From Verrucomicrobiota bacterium (lineage in GTDB: Bacteria > Verrucomicrobiota > Verrucomicrobiia > Opitutales > Seribacteraceae), in contig JAOLZO010000011.1 in assembly GCA_028343845.1 (NCBI GenBank), positions 1 through 64,000 of the forward strand: a DNA stretch of 64,000 nucleotides, read 5' to 3'. The position numbers and the translations under genes were made by a program. This document shows, one piece after another, positions 46,223 to 55,133 of this stretch (positions are counted from its first letter, which is position 1; each line of letters begins with the position of its first letter). Below the pieces are notes generated by a model. That model did not search any database and was not told where the DNA came from. It was given only the letters and a program-made list of their open reading frames with translations.

Positions 46223-47940
46223 CTGCTGATCTTCCAATCCTGCAAATCCATTTGCAGGTTTTTTCGCCCGTTCCAGTTGTTCCATCGTAGTCGGAAGGCC
46301 AAATCCAAATTGGTATGATTCGGTGGAACTCGATCACCCATTTTCCATGCGATTCCTGCAATTTGACTGGATCCATTGAACACGGAAAATTGGAAGTGAG
46401 CCCCCGAACCAACCATTCTTGGCGCCTGAGCAAGTTGAACGCTTTTTAGGGCTAGAATAGGTTCCGGGTTTTCTTGTCCGAACGGGGCAAGTTGAGCGAG
46501 TTCGGCAAGAAGTTCAGGCCTTAGCTCGTTTTGCTCGATGGTCGCGGCAATTTTCAAGGAAGGGGGAGGGATCTTTCCACCCGAGAGCATGTCGATGGAC
46601 TCTACGAAAGCTTTTGTAAAGGGCTCGAGGTTTTCCGTTTGCAGGGATAGTCCTACGGCAACCGGGTGCCCGCCCCAATGAGTGAGGAGCTCTTGGCATT
46701 GAGACAGGGCATCGACCAGGTTCAAGCCTTGAATGCCTCTTCCTGAACCGCGGTACGATGAGTCATCTGCCTGAGCCAAGACGATACATGGTTTTCCTAA
46801 TGAATTTGCCATCTTTCCCGCAACGATTCCGACAACCCCCGGATTCCATGCTTCTCCTTTTCCGCAAACCACGACGGCAGGCTTGTCGGAGAAATGTGTT
46901 TTTGCCTGGGCAAGCGCCTCTTCCGTTAATTGAGCTTCGATTTCTTTTCGCTCTTCGTTATAGGCATTCATTTTCTTTGCCAGGATCTGACAAGTCTTCA
47001 AGTCCTGCTCAAGCATCAGAGATGAAGCGGTTTCCGGATCATCCAACCTGCCGCATGCATTAATTCTTGGGGCAAGCTTGAAGGTTATGTCTTCACTCTC
47101 AGGGAGGATGCCCGGTTGGAGACCAGATTCTTCGAGTAACGATCTTAAGCCTGGGCTGGGATTGTGTCCCAAATGCTTTAATCCGAAGCGGGCAAGAATC
47201 CTGTTTTCCATGTTTAGAGGCACTAAGTCCGCAATCGTGCCCAGAGCGCTAAGAGCCAAGCTTTCTTTTGGGTCGACTTCAAAGGCTCGTTCGACGTTTA
47301 TCTCGCGTAAGTGCTTGAGCAGACCATGAATGAGCTTGAAGGCCAATCCTGCGGTGCACAGGTTTCTCCAAGGTTCTCCATCGTCAGGATGGAGATGTGG
47401 GTTGAGCAAGATTGCTCCTTCAGGCAAATCCCCCTTGGCCTGATGGTGATCGACGATGATCAGATCGATACCCTTTTCTCTCAACTCTTCTGCTTCCTCG
47501 CAAGAGTTGGTTCCGCAATCAAGGGCAATGACCAAGTTGATTTCTCCCAAAGACAGCCCTCGGCTAAGAACCTCGGACGTTAATCCGTATCCTTCGTCCT
47601 TTCTTTTCGGAATGACGTAATGAGGATCGTTTCCCAAACGGCTGAGGTTTTGCTTTACGATTACCGTTGAGGTTATTCCGTCTACGTCGTAATCGCCGAT
47701 TAAAAGGATTTGCTCTTGCTCTTCCAGTGCACGCGTTATTCTCACTACAGCTTCCTTCAAGCCTTTGAGATCAAAAGGGTCACGTAGATGCGCGAGTTTT
47801 GGATCGAGAAAGAGCTTCGCTTCTTCGGGGTTTTCGATTCCCCGGTGGATTAGCAGACGCGACAAGAGGTTGGAGGCTGAAAGGGAATGACTGAAAAGAT
47901 TGATCTTCTCTTCGTCTGCCTGCTCTTCAACCCAGAGCAT
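46219..47940 (-). CDS. recJ: Single-stranded-DNA-specific exonuclease RecJ
   Basis: This 573-residue protein shows the DHH-family motifs: [43 protein letters not shown], and the DHHA1 glycine motif [11 protein letters not shown], followed by [12 protein letters not shown]. It is a 5'-3' single-strand exonuclease in recombination and mismatch repair. Length fits the family. Its stop overlaps the convergent glyS stop, so its last codons contain the glyS terminator on the other strand. Confidence 0.95.
   Translation of the reverse strand: MLWVEEQADEEKINLFSHSLSASNLLSRLLIHRGIENPEEAKLFLDPKLAHLRDPFDLKGLKEAVVRITRALEEQEQILLIGDYDVDGITSTVIVKQNLSRLGNDPHYVIPKRKDEGYGLTSEVLSRGLSLGEINLVIALDCGTNSCEEAEELREKGIDLIIVDHHQAKGDLPEGAILLNPHLHPDDGEPWRNLCTAGLAFKLIHGLLKHLREINVERAFEVDPKESLALSALGTIADLVPLNMENRILARFGLKHLGHNPSPGLRSLLEESGLQPGILPESEDITFKLAPRINACGRLDDPETASSLMLEQDLKTCQILAKKMNAYNEERKEIEAQLTEEALAQAKTHFSDKPAVVVCGKGEAWNPGVVGIVAGKMANSLGKPCIVLAQADDSSYRGSGRGIQGLNLVDALSQCQELLTHWGGHPVAVGLSLQTENLEPFTKAFVESIDMLSGGKIPPPSLKIAATIEQNELRPELLAELAQLAPFGQENPEPILALKSVQLAQAPRMVGSGAHFQFSVFNGSSQIAGIAWKMGDRVPPNHTNLDLAFRLRWNNWNGRKNLQMDLQDWKISS
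46239..46264 (+). terminator. Rho-independent terminator of glyS, inside recJ
   Basis: CCTGCAAA (46239-46246) and TTTGCAGG (46251-46258) form a perfect 8-base stem with a 4-base loop, followed by six T residues (46259-46264). It starts 17 bases after the glyS stop and lies entirely within the coding 3' end of recJ on the other strand. Confidence 0.85.
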
Positions 47941-47987
47941 GAGGAGTTATCCAGTTGTGCGGTGAATCCAATATCTTCCGGCTAAAT

Positions 47988-50930
47988 TTAGCTTTTGGCC
48001 TTAGGGCTCGAAGTTTGCCAATCGTATTTGGGCAAAAATTCACCTTCTTCGACATGTTTCCTGTCGCCCCTGTGCCAAAGGAAGAAAATCGGGCTTGCGA
48101 TAAAAATGGAAGAGAACGTGCCCGTTAGAATCCCGATCACGAAAACGAAAGCGAAATCATTGATTACTCCTGCTCCAAACACCCATAGGGAGACGGCTGC
48201 GAGCAACGTGGTTATACTTGTCAGAATGGAACGCGAGAGCACCCTGTTAATTGCAATCGTGATGATTTTCCTCAAGTTCGTCACCGGGTTCATTTCCAAC
48301 TCTTCGCGTATCCGGTCAAACACGACGATCGTATCGTTGATTGAATACCCAACGATCATAAGAATCGAGGCGAGCATCGGAGCTGTGAACTGGCCCGAAC
48401 AGATTGTTCCCTCTGATAAATTCCCGAGCAACACGAATAGTCCCACTGTCATGAGAACGTCATGAACCGTTGCGATTACCGCCCCTACCGCATATCCCAT
48501 TTCGAAACGGAACGCCACATAGAGGAGAATGCCCAGAAGGGCAACGCAGACGGAGAGGATTGCGTCGGATTTGATGGTTTCGCTGACCGACCCGCTGATC
48601 TCTGTCAACCCCTCTTCGGAGAAGTCCTTAACTGCAGTGATGATGGCCCCGGCTCCTTGTGCAGAGGTGATTTCCACGGTTGGGACGGAGGTGAATCCTT
48701 CACCTACCAAATTCAGCGGGCTTACTTCTTTACCCTCAAAAGCGATACTTTCTATGCTGCCCGTATCCTCATTAACTTGAGATACGGAGCCGATCGCGGG
48801 CGATCCTCCTTCTCCAGATATGGTTACCGTATCATCGATCGAATAATCGACTCCTCCAGAGTCAATGGCCAACTTGTGTACTGATGCACTCGGGAACTTG
48901 GAATTCAAAAGAGCCAAAGCCTGCCTCGACTTGCCTAGTTCTGTCTGAAGAATCAAGCGGTTCGCCTCTTCCTTGCCCAGTTCGGAGCGGTAGAAATGTT
49001 GTACTTCTCCAATTTCCGAATCTTCTCCAAAGGCCTTATCCAATTCTGCCGAGTCAATGGCGTCGGGGAAGGATGCAATGAGTTCCTCTCCACCCCGGAA
49101 ATCGATCCCCAGAATGGTGTCCTTGTTCTTGTAGACAGAAAAAATTCCAATACCCACAATGATCCATGAAAGGAGAAAGGCAGTGTGTCTGAATCTTAAG
49201 AACTCAATTTCCAAAGAAGGTTTCTTCTTTTCGAGGGCGGACAGGCTGATCAGGTTTTTGAAACCGACTTGGAGGAGTATCCGAAGAAGAGTCTTGCTTA
49301 CGAACAAGGCGCAAAAGACCGATGTGACAATACCGATTGCCAGTGTGATTCCGAAGCCTTTGACCGGACCCGTGCCAAGCCAAATCAGGATGGTTGCGGT
49401 GATCAATGTCGTCAAGTTGGCATCGATAATGGTGGAGAACGCCTTTGCGTAACCGCCTTCGAGGGCGTTTTCCGAACTTTTGCCCGCCCTTAATTCTTCA
49501 CGGATTCGCTCGAAGATCAAAATATTGGCATCCACTGCCATCCCAATCGTCAAAACGATGGCGGCCATGCCGGGCAGAGTAAAAGTTGCTTGAAAAATTC
49601 CAGCAAGCAAAGCTACGACCAAAAGGACGTTTGTGCCTACTGAAAAAACGGCGACAACGCCCCCAATCTTGTACCAAAGGACCATAAACGAAATTACAAG
49701 GATCGATCCGAGAATGCATGCGTTCAGGCTGCTGTCCAAGGCTCCGGCGGCGAGGGTGGGGGAGACTTCGTACTTTTCCCCAATGGTAAGGGAAACTTTT
49801 AAGGGGTTGTTCAAAATATCAGCGAGCATTTTTGCTTCTCGATAACTGAAGTTTCCACTGATTACGGCACTCCCTCCGTCAATTTTCTCTTTTACCGTAG
49901 GAGCGCTTTCAAGCTGTCCGTCCAATACGATGGCGAGCCTTCCGGAGGCTCCGGTGGTTGGATCCGCCATTTGAGCAATCTCGCCAGTCAATTCGCCAAA
50001 TTCGTCTCCGCCTTCCGACGTGAAGTCCAACCCGACTTCCCATCCGCCTGATTCGTCAGGCCTGGCATAAGCTTTCTCTACAATTTCTCCATCTGCCGAC
50101 CATAAGCGGCGCACCCATATCGGGGATTCGTCTGGCTGAGCGTCGCTTCTTAGCATGGCAACGTAAGGAATGTCCTCGTCGTCCGTCTCTTGCTGGCCTT
50201 CTTGAGACGGAGGAGGGAAGTTCGAGTTGACGTTGACAATTCGGAATTCGAGCTTGGCGGGTTTTTGCAGCCCTTCGATGATCTCCGGGTTTTCCTTGGA
50301 GGTCTTGTCTGGGATTTGGATCTCGATGGCGTTGTCTCCTTTTTTGCGAACCAGAGTTTCCGCAACTCCAAATGCGTTGAGACGCTCGCTCATGATCTCG
50401 ACCACTTTGTCCATGGGAGATGCCCCTGACTGCTCCCCTGTGCTCTCATTCAAGTCACTCACTTCCATGGTGAATGCAACCCCTCCGCGAAGATCCAAAC
50501 CCCGTTTAATGGCAGCTTGAGAGTTTGTTAGCAGAGTGCGAAGAACCAAATCGTTCCTGTTATTCCTATCTTTGACGTGACCGGCTCTGATTCCGGGGTT
50601 TTTCCAAAAGGGAAACAAACGGGATAAGATTGTATTGACCACTCCCTTTGGCGGTTGGAAATAAGCCGCATAGTCGAGTTGGTTTCTTTTGCCGTATTCC
50701 CGCAGAGCTCGGTAATCGATCTGCTGGCCTTCATCCAGTTCGTCGCTCAGTTTGGCATAAACGTCTGAGAATGATTCGTGTTCAGGATATTTCGATGCAT
50801 CCGCTGAAGTGCTGGCTTGGGAATTAGCATAGTCGCCCAGATTTTGATCCTCGAACGGTGTGATGAGCGAGAAGCTGATTACCGCGAGGAGAAGGATGAA
50901 AATGATTTTCCAGATGGAGGACTTGGTCAT
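47988..50930 (-). CDS. secDF: Fused protein translocase subunit SecDF
   Basis: This 980-residue protein joins SecD (about 1-560) and SecF (about 580-980), giving about twelve membrane segments. SecD features include GLDLRGGVAFTMEV and GMAVDANILIFERIREEL; SecF features include GIDFRGGEELIASF and YSINDTIVVFDRIREEL. It uses proton motive force to aid protein export through SecYEG. The SecF periplasmic domain holds an extra segment at about 690-768 with glycine-rich repeats (GEGFTSVPTVEI). yajC is directly upstream. Confidence 0.96.
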   Translation of the reverse strand: MTKSSIWKIIFILLLAVISFSLITPFEDQNLGDYANSQASTSADASKYPEHESFSDVYAKLSDELDEGQQIDYRALREYGKRNQLDYAAYFQPPKGVVNTILSRLFPFWKNPGIRAGHVKDRNNRNDLVLRTLLTNSQAAIKRGLDLRGGVAFTMEVSDLNESTGEQSGASPMDKVVEIMSERLNAFGVAETLVRKKGDNAIEIQIPDKTSKENPEIIEGLQKPAKLEFRIVNVNSNFPPPSQEGQQETDDEDIPYVAMLRSDAQPDESPIWVRRLWSADGEIVEKAYARPDESGGWEVGLDFTSEGGDEFGELTGEIAQMADPTTGASGRLAIVLDGQLESAPTVKEKIDGGSAVISGNFSYREAKMLADILNNPLKVSLTIGEKYEVSPTLAAGALDSSLNACILGSILVISFMVLWYKIGGVVAVFSVGTNVLLVVALLAGIFQATFTLPGMAAIVLTIGMAVDANILIFERIREELRAGKSSENALEGGYAKAFSTIIDANLTTLITATILIWLGTGPVKGFGITLAIGIVTSVFCALFVSKTLLRILLQVGFKNLISLSALEKKKPSLEIEFLRFRHTAFLLSWIIVGIGIFSVYKNKDTILGIDFRGGEELIASFPDAIDSAELDKAFGEDSEIGEVQHFYRSELGKEEANRLILQTELGKSRQALALLNSKFPSASVHKLAIDSGGVDYSIDDTVTISGEGGSPAIGSVSQVNEDTGSIESIAFEGKEVSPLNLVGEGFTSVPTVEITSAQGAGAIITAVKDFSEEGLTEISGSVSETIKSDAILSVCVALLGILLYVAFRFEMGYAVGAVIATVHDVLMTVGLFVLLGNLSEGTICSGQFTAPMLASILMIVGYSINDTIVVFDRIREELEMNPVTNLRKIITIAINRVLSRSILTSITTLLAAVSLWVFGAGVINDFAFVFVIGILTGTFSSIFIASPIFFLWHRGDRKHVEEGEFLPKYDWQTSSPKAKS

Positions 50931-50966
50931 GACCGTACGCAGGTTTGGGAATTCGTAGAAGGAGTC

Positions 50967-51296
50967 TTACTCGATCTTCGAGGCAACGGCATCCTTTGCT
51001 ACCTCAATCTTGACGTTTTCGGAGATGCGCAGGACGAAGCGATCATCCTTGACACCAGTCACGGTACCGAAAACTCCTCCTATTGTCTTGACCTTGGCAC
51101 CTTTTTCCAACGCTTGGAGCATTTTTGCATGCTGCTTCTGCTTCTTGCGCTGAGGAGCGATCAGCAAAAACCAGAAGGCGACGAAGATCAGGATCATGGG
51201 GCCGAAGCCACCTAGTATGCCAGCACCCCCAGATTGTCCTTCTTGCGGGGCCATGGCTAGTATTTCCTGAATGAGATGTAATTCTGTAGTAGGCAT
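50967..51296 (-). CDS. yajC: Preprotein translocase subunit YajC
   Basis: This 109-residue protein has one membrane helix (MILIFVAFWFLLIAPQRKKQ, about 33-52) with the conserved PQRKKQK motif and the small domain ALEKGAKVKTIGGVFGTV. It is the usual partner of SecDF and is 36 bases upstream of secDF, forming a yajC-secDF operon. Confidence 0.94.
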   Translation of the reverse strand: MPTTELHLIQEILAMAPQEGQSGGAGILGGFGPMILIFVAFWFLLIAPQRKKQKQHAKMLQALEKGAKVKTIGGVFGTVTGVKDDRFVLRISENVKIEVAKDAVASKIE

Positions 51297-51319
51297 AAAA
51301 GTAGAAAAAAGGAGCTATC

Positions 51320-51334
51320 AAAACCCGAAACGGG
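51320..51334 (-). terminator. Weak terminator candidate between mscS and yajC
   Basis: On the minus strand CCCG-TTT-CGGG is followed by TTTTG, with AAAA before the stem (after a 3-base bulge) able to extend the pairing. It is 29 bases after the MscS gene stop. The core stem has only four base pairs, so termination would be modest. Confidence 0.35.
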
Positions 51335-51362
51335 CAATTTTGCAAGCTTGGAAGGGGCGCTT

Positions 51363-52766
51363 CTATTCTTGCGAGTTCTTGGGGTTTTCTTCGCGTGGAA
51401 GAACTTCCGCTTGGGCTGGCAGCTGCTTGATGTGGACATCGCGTTGCGGATAGGGGATTTTGATTCCGTTTTCCTTGAATTTGTCCCAGATTGCGAGCAT
51501 GACAGCGCTCCTGACGTTACCTACCCCGTTGGACGGGTCGTCGATCCAAAACCTCAGTTCCAGATCGATCGAATTGTCACCGAAACCGGTTACCAGGCAT
51601 CGGGCTTCAGGATCCTGCAAGGCGCGTCCGACGGAAAGAGCGGCATTTAGGCAGAGGTCGATCGCTTCGTGTGGATCGCTGTCGTAGGAGATGCCCAACG
51701 GCACCCGGACACGGACGTTCCGGTCGCTGAATGACCAATTAACCACTTTGTTGGCAATGAGATCCTCGTTGGGTATGAGATGTTCCTTCCCATCTCGCGT
51801 GATGACGGACGCATAGCGCGCCCTTAACGAGTTGATCCATCCATAGGTTCCGTCGATCTCGATGACGTCTCCGGGTTTGATCGAACGATCGAGCAGTAGG
51901 ATGAGCCCGCTCACCAAATTGGATACGACCTTTTGAAGCCCGAATCCGATACCCACGCCAATGGCTCCTCCAAGAATGGCGAAGGAGGAAAAATCCAAAC
52001 CGATTGTGGAAAGAGCTACCACGAAGCTAAGAAAGACAAGCAAGACCCTTAGTATCTTGGCCAAGAGAACCTGAAGGGATGGAGGCAGGTTATGGAGTTT
52101 GCGAATTTTCTTCTCCCCGGTGGAACCGATGATCGAACTGATCCAAAGTAAAAAGAGAAGAATTACCAAGCCGTTAAGGATATCAAGGATTGAGATTCTT
52201 CGGTCTCCGACCCCGAAGTCCAGTTCCTTGAGAATCCGAATGGTAGATTGCAGGGGACCTGCGAGGTGCCCGAAGCTGTGCAGGACGGCCATGCCAAAGG
52301 CCACGCCGGCAAAAAGTCGTAGCCACGCCTTGCTCTTTATAAATCCTGAAACCAATCGATAAGTTGCCCAGGCAGTGGCTAAGCTTGCAATGGGATGAAA
52401 CACGTTGTCCTCTGCTAATTCAAACCGATCGACGACGATCAGGCTCGAGAGAGCTCCGACAATTAGGTAGATCGGGGCGATCATCCTTTCCAAGTGCCTC
52501 AATGCCTTGGATCTCCAATCTTCCTTATTCGATTTTTCGACCAAAGTCTTGAGCGGGATATGCGTCAACTTTGTCAGCAAGAGCACGCCCAAAACCAAGC
52601 CTAGAAGGATCCCTCCTTGCATTTGAATAGATGGATCCATCCAAAATACCCGCATTTTTTCCCAATCCAGGTTTGCTAGAAAAATTGAAGAACTCAAGAC
52701 ATTCAAAGTTGAGTGCATTGGGTTATGTGGCAACAAGGAATTTCGAAGGATTCGAACTTCCGGCAA
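51363..52766 (-). CDS. MscS-family mechanosensitive channel
   Basis: This protein of up to 467 residues has several N-terminal membrane helices and the MscS core. The pore-lining helix contains FAILGGAIGVGIGFGLQKV, and the beta domain contains SIKPGDVIEIDGTYGWI and LIPNEDLI. It opens under membrane tension to release solutes. The start is uncertain: TTG at 52766 has no ribosome site, and ATGs at 52718 and 52655 (MRVFW) are possible; the last is preceded by GGGA. Confidence 0.9.
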   Translation of the reverse strand: MPEVRILRNSLLPHNPMHSTLNVLSSSIFLANLDWEKMRVFWMDPSIQMQGGILLGLVLGVLLLTKLTHIPLKTLVEKSNKEDWRSKALRHLERMIAPIYLIVGALSSLIVVDRFELAEDNVFHPIASLATAWATYRLVSGFIKSKAWLRLFAGVAFGMAVLHSFGHLAGPLQSTIRILKELDFGVGDRRISILDILNGLVILLFLLWISSIIGSTGEKKIRKLHNLPPSLQVLLAKILRVLLVFLSFVVALSTIGLDFSSFAILGGAIGVGIGFGLQKVVSNLVSGLILLLDRSIKPGDVIEIDGTYGWINSLRARYASVITRDGKEHLIPNEDLIANKVVNWSFSDRNVRVRVPLGISYDSDPHEAIDLCLNAALSVGRALQDPEARCLVTGFGDNSIDLELRFWIDDPSNGVGNVRSAVMLAIWDKFKENGIKIPYPQRDVHIKQLPAQAEVLPREENPKNSQE

Positions 52767-52787
52767 AGAACGGGGGAGACAAAACCG

Positions 52788-53462
52788 TCAACTTCCAGCC
52801 AGAGTCAATGCAACCTGTATGCATCCGATGAGGAAACCGAGGAAGGCCCCGACCCATTCGATGAAGCGAAATTCCTTTTTCATCAGAGAGGTAAGCAATT
52901 CTTCCAGTTTCTCGGTCGAAAAGGCCTCGACCTTTACCGTTACCATCTCGCGAACGTCTAGTTCTGCCTCAAGCTTTTGAGTGAGCGAATCTGCAGACTC
53001 GAGAATGAAATTCTGCAACTCCACTTTAAAGATGCCAGTTACTTTCGCAATCATTTCGTCCGTTAAAAACATGGAGAGCATGGGAAAACTTTTGACCAAC
53101 TTTTCCCGAATCGTTTTTTCGATCTTCTCCCCGATCAGTTCCATGGATTCGGGACTGGTCGAAAACTCCTTGATCTTGGTGGAAATCTCTTCAACGGAAA
53201 ACAATTCATCAGAAACCAGATCCCCTAGTTTTCTTGCAAGTTGAGCTTGGCGTTTGGGGAAAACTCCCTGTACGGAAATGCCGAGAATCGAGATGGGGAG
53301 TTTTGGGTGAAAAAGCATCTTCACCGCCAGGTAATTAGTGATCCAGCCAATTAACGCAGCAATGAGCGGTAACAGGTACAGGTAGTAGTTACTTTGGGTG
53401 TCAACGCTCGCGAAGCATATGAAAAGATTCGAGTTCAAGCAAAAATTATGGAGTGCGGGCAT
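52788..53462 (-). CDS. DUF445 family membrane protein
   Basis: This 224-residue protein has an N-terminal membrane segment with the DUF445 signature IGWITNYLAVKMLFHP, then QGVFPKRQAQLARKLGDLV. Charged helices follow, with a C-terminal membrane segment (FIEWVGAFLGFLIGC). Function is unknown. The only in-frame ATG before the conserved part is at 53462. It diverges from a small lipoprotein gene whose possible 5' codons adjoin or overlap this start. It lies 21 bases before the MscS gene. Confidence 0.87.
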   Translation of the reverse strand: MPALHNFCLNSNLFICFASVDTQSNYYLYLLPLIAALIGWITNYLAVKMLFHPKLPISILGISVQGVFPKRQAQLARKLGDLVSDELFSVEEISTKIKEFSTSPESMELIGEKIEKTIREKLVKSFPMLSMFLTDEMIAKVTGIFKVELQNFILESADSLTQKLEAELDVREMVTVKVEAFSTEKLEELLTSLMKKEFRFIEWVGAFLGFLIGCIQVALTLAGS

Positions 53463-53465
53463 GGA

Positions 53466-53723
53466 ATGGATTTAGTAGTTGATGAGCGGGGCGGTTTACT
53501 ATGTAAAAAGTCCGTGGGCAAGTTTCTTTTACCTGTATTACCGCTCTTCCTTACCGGAATTTTCTGCGGTTGCACTCAAGTCGTGACCTTACCTGTCAGG
53601 ACGGTCATCGACCTTACCGAGAGACCTATCACAATAGAAACAGGGTCGACCATTGACTTGATCGAACAATCTCGAGGAGAAGAAGAGCTTCCTCGTTCCC
53701 CCTCAGATCTTTCTTCGGAGTAA
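53466..53723 (+). CDS. Small predicted lipoprotein, divergent from DUF445
   Basis: This short protein has a hydrophobic signal (FLLPVLPLFLTGIF) ending in CGC, followed by a short mature part with a repeated TVIDL/TIDLIEQ pattern and an acidic tail. The start is uncertain: ATG at 53466 gives 85 residues, but a GTG at 53514 gives a more normal signal peptide of about 18 residues. No ribosome site is visible for either. I do not recognise a family. The shared 5' region with DUF445 is unusually tight. Confidence 0.55.
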   Translation: MDLVVDERGGLLCKKSVGKFLLPVLPLFLTGIFCGCTQVVTLPVRTVIDLTERPITIETGSTIDLIEQSRGEEELPRSPSDLSSE

Positions 53724-53740
53724 ACCTTAGGCATAGACAC

Positions 53741-53763
53741 AAAAAAACCGCCGATGGCGGTTT
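53741..53763 (-). terminator. Rho-independent terminator for the DEAD-box gene
   Basis: AAACCGCC (53745-53752) and GGCGGTTT (53756-53763) form an 8-base stem with a 3-base loop. The plus-strand A-run (53741-53747) gives seven T residues on the minus strand. It lies 87 bases beyond the helicase stop. It also follows the plus-strand lipoprotein gene, but only three T residues lie on that side. Confidence 0.8.
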
Positions 53764-53849
53764 GATGCTGATGGCAAAGCTTTTTAGTTCAGAAGTTGTC
53801 GATTGTCGAAAAGCAAGAGAAACTCATTCGCTTGCCATGATGGTATGGT

Positions 53850-55067
53850 TCACCGGCGTCTCCGTGATCCGAAGGATACCTGCTTGCCGAATCCACGGTT
53901 GCGTTTTTTTGAAACTTCCGCCCCGGTGGGCACCATTTCGGAAGGCGAGTCACGATAAGAGAAATCATCGACGAACTTTCGAGGCAAGGGATTGCCCAAT
54001 AATTTTTCAATCGATTGAACCAAGGGCAATTCCTCCGGTTTGCAAAGGGTAAAGGCTTCCCCTTCGGTTCGAGCTCTTCCTGTTCGGCCAATTCTGTGAA
54101 CATAGTCTTCGGAGTGCTGGGGAACGTCATAGTTGATAACGTGCGTGACGTTTGATATGTCGAGTCCGCGAGAGGCAACGTCGGTTGCCGAAAGGATTTT
54201 CACTTTGCCATCCTTGAAGTCCTGCAGGGCGGACATTCTGTCACGTTGTTTGAGGTCGGAATGAAGAACGCGGACATCTTGTCCATGCTCAGTCAGCCAG
54301 CGACTGATCTTGTCCGTTCCCCGTCTCGTCTGGAAGAAGATGATCAAATTCTCAAACTCGATATTTTTGAGCAAGGCGATGAGCAGATCGAATTTTTGAA
54401 TCGCAGGGACTGGGTAAAGGGCATGACTGACCGTGTCTGCGGCTGAAATCTTTATGTCGATTTTGGCTTCGGCAGGGTTGTCCAAAGCCCAATCGGCCAA
54501 GCGCACGACGGAATCCGGAATGGTTGCTGAAAAAAGCAGAGTTTGGCGTGACCTGGGGGTTTTCTGAATGATTTTGGTCACGTCCTCGATAAAGCCCATG
54601 TCCAGCATCCGGTCTACCTCGTCGAGGATCAAGATTTCAATATTACTCAAATCCAGGTTCCGTTGCCCAATGTGATCAAGCAAGCGGCCTGGGGTTGCGA
54701 CCACGATATCGGGGTTGTTTCTCAACTGGTCGAGTTGCTTTCCATATTTTACTCCTCCGTAAAGGAGCGCCATGTTAAAGCCCATCTGATTTCCATACTT
54801 ACGAAAATTTTCTTCGATTTGAATGGCGAGCTCACGAGTAGGAGCCAAGGCCAATGCCCTGCACGCGCCGGGCTTAGCTAGCCTGTGTAGGGTGGGAAGG
54901 GCGAAGGCCGCCGTTTTCCCGGTCCCGGTTTGGGCTGAACCAACCATATCCCTTCCCTCTATGATTGGAGGGATAGCTTTTACTTGGACAGGGGTTGGTT
55001 CCTCATAACCGAGTTGCTCGACCGTTTGGAGGAGTTCAGGGCAGAGCCCTAAGTCTTTAAAGTTCAT
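53850..55067 (-). CDS. DEAD-box RNA helicase (RhlE-like) with DEVD motif
   Basis: This 405-residue protein has the complete helicase set: Q motif (YEEPTPVQVKAIPP), motif I AQTGTGKT, Ia PTRELA, Ib TPGRLLD, motif III SAT, and motif VI HRIGRTGRA. Motif II is D149-E-V-D152 rather than DEAD. The basic C-terminal tail (KKRNRGFGKQ) fits RhlE-type helicases, which unwind RNA in ribosome assembly or decay. It diverges from the GluQRS gene and ends at a strong terminator. Confidence 0.92.
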   Translation of the reverse strand: MNFKDLGLCPELLQTVEQLGYEEPTPVQVKAIPPIIEGRDMVGSAQTGTGKTAAFALPTLHRLAKPGACRALALAPTRELAIQIEENFRKYGNQMGFNMALLYGGVKYGKQLDQLRNNPDIVVATPGRLLDHIGQRNLDLSNIEILILDEVDRMLDMGFIEDVTKIIQKTPRSRQTLLFSATIPDSVVRLADWALDNPAEAKIDIKISAADTVSHALYPVPAIQKFDLLIALLKNIEFENLIIFFQTRRGTDKISRWLTEHGQDVRVLHSDLKQRDRMSALQDFKDGKVKILSATDVASRGLDISNVTHVINYDVPQHSEDYVHRIGRTGRARTEGEAFTLCKPEELPLVQSIEKLLGNPLPRKFVDDFSYRDSPSEMVPTGAEVSKKRNRGFGKQVSFGSRRRR

Positions 55068-55133
55068 AATCTTGTAGTTCTTGAGAAGATCTTCTCATTG
55101 CGTAAGGGATTATCTAAAGCTTACTTTTGACAA

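Noticed and set aside
52745-52770. A tRNA T-arm-like sequence (GTTCGAATCC) on the minus strand between DUF445 and mscS
   Set aside because: The flanks do not form an acceptor stem, D-arm or anticodon arm. The region is simply two TTCGAA palindromes near the uncertain mscS start.
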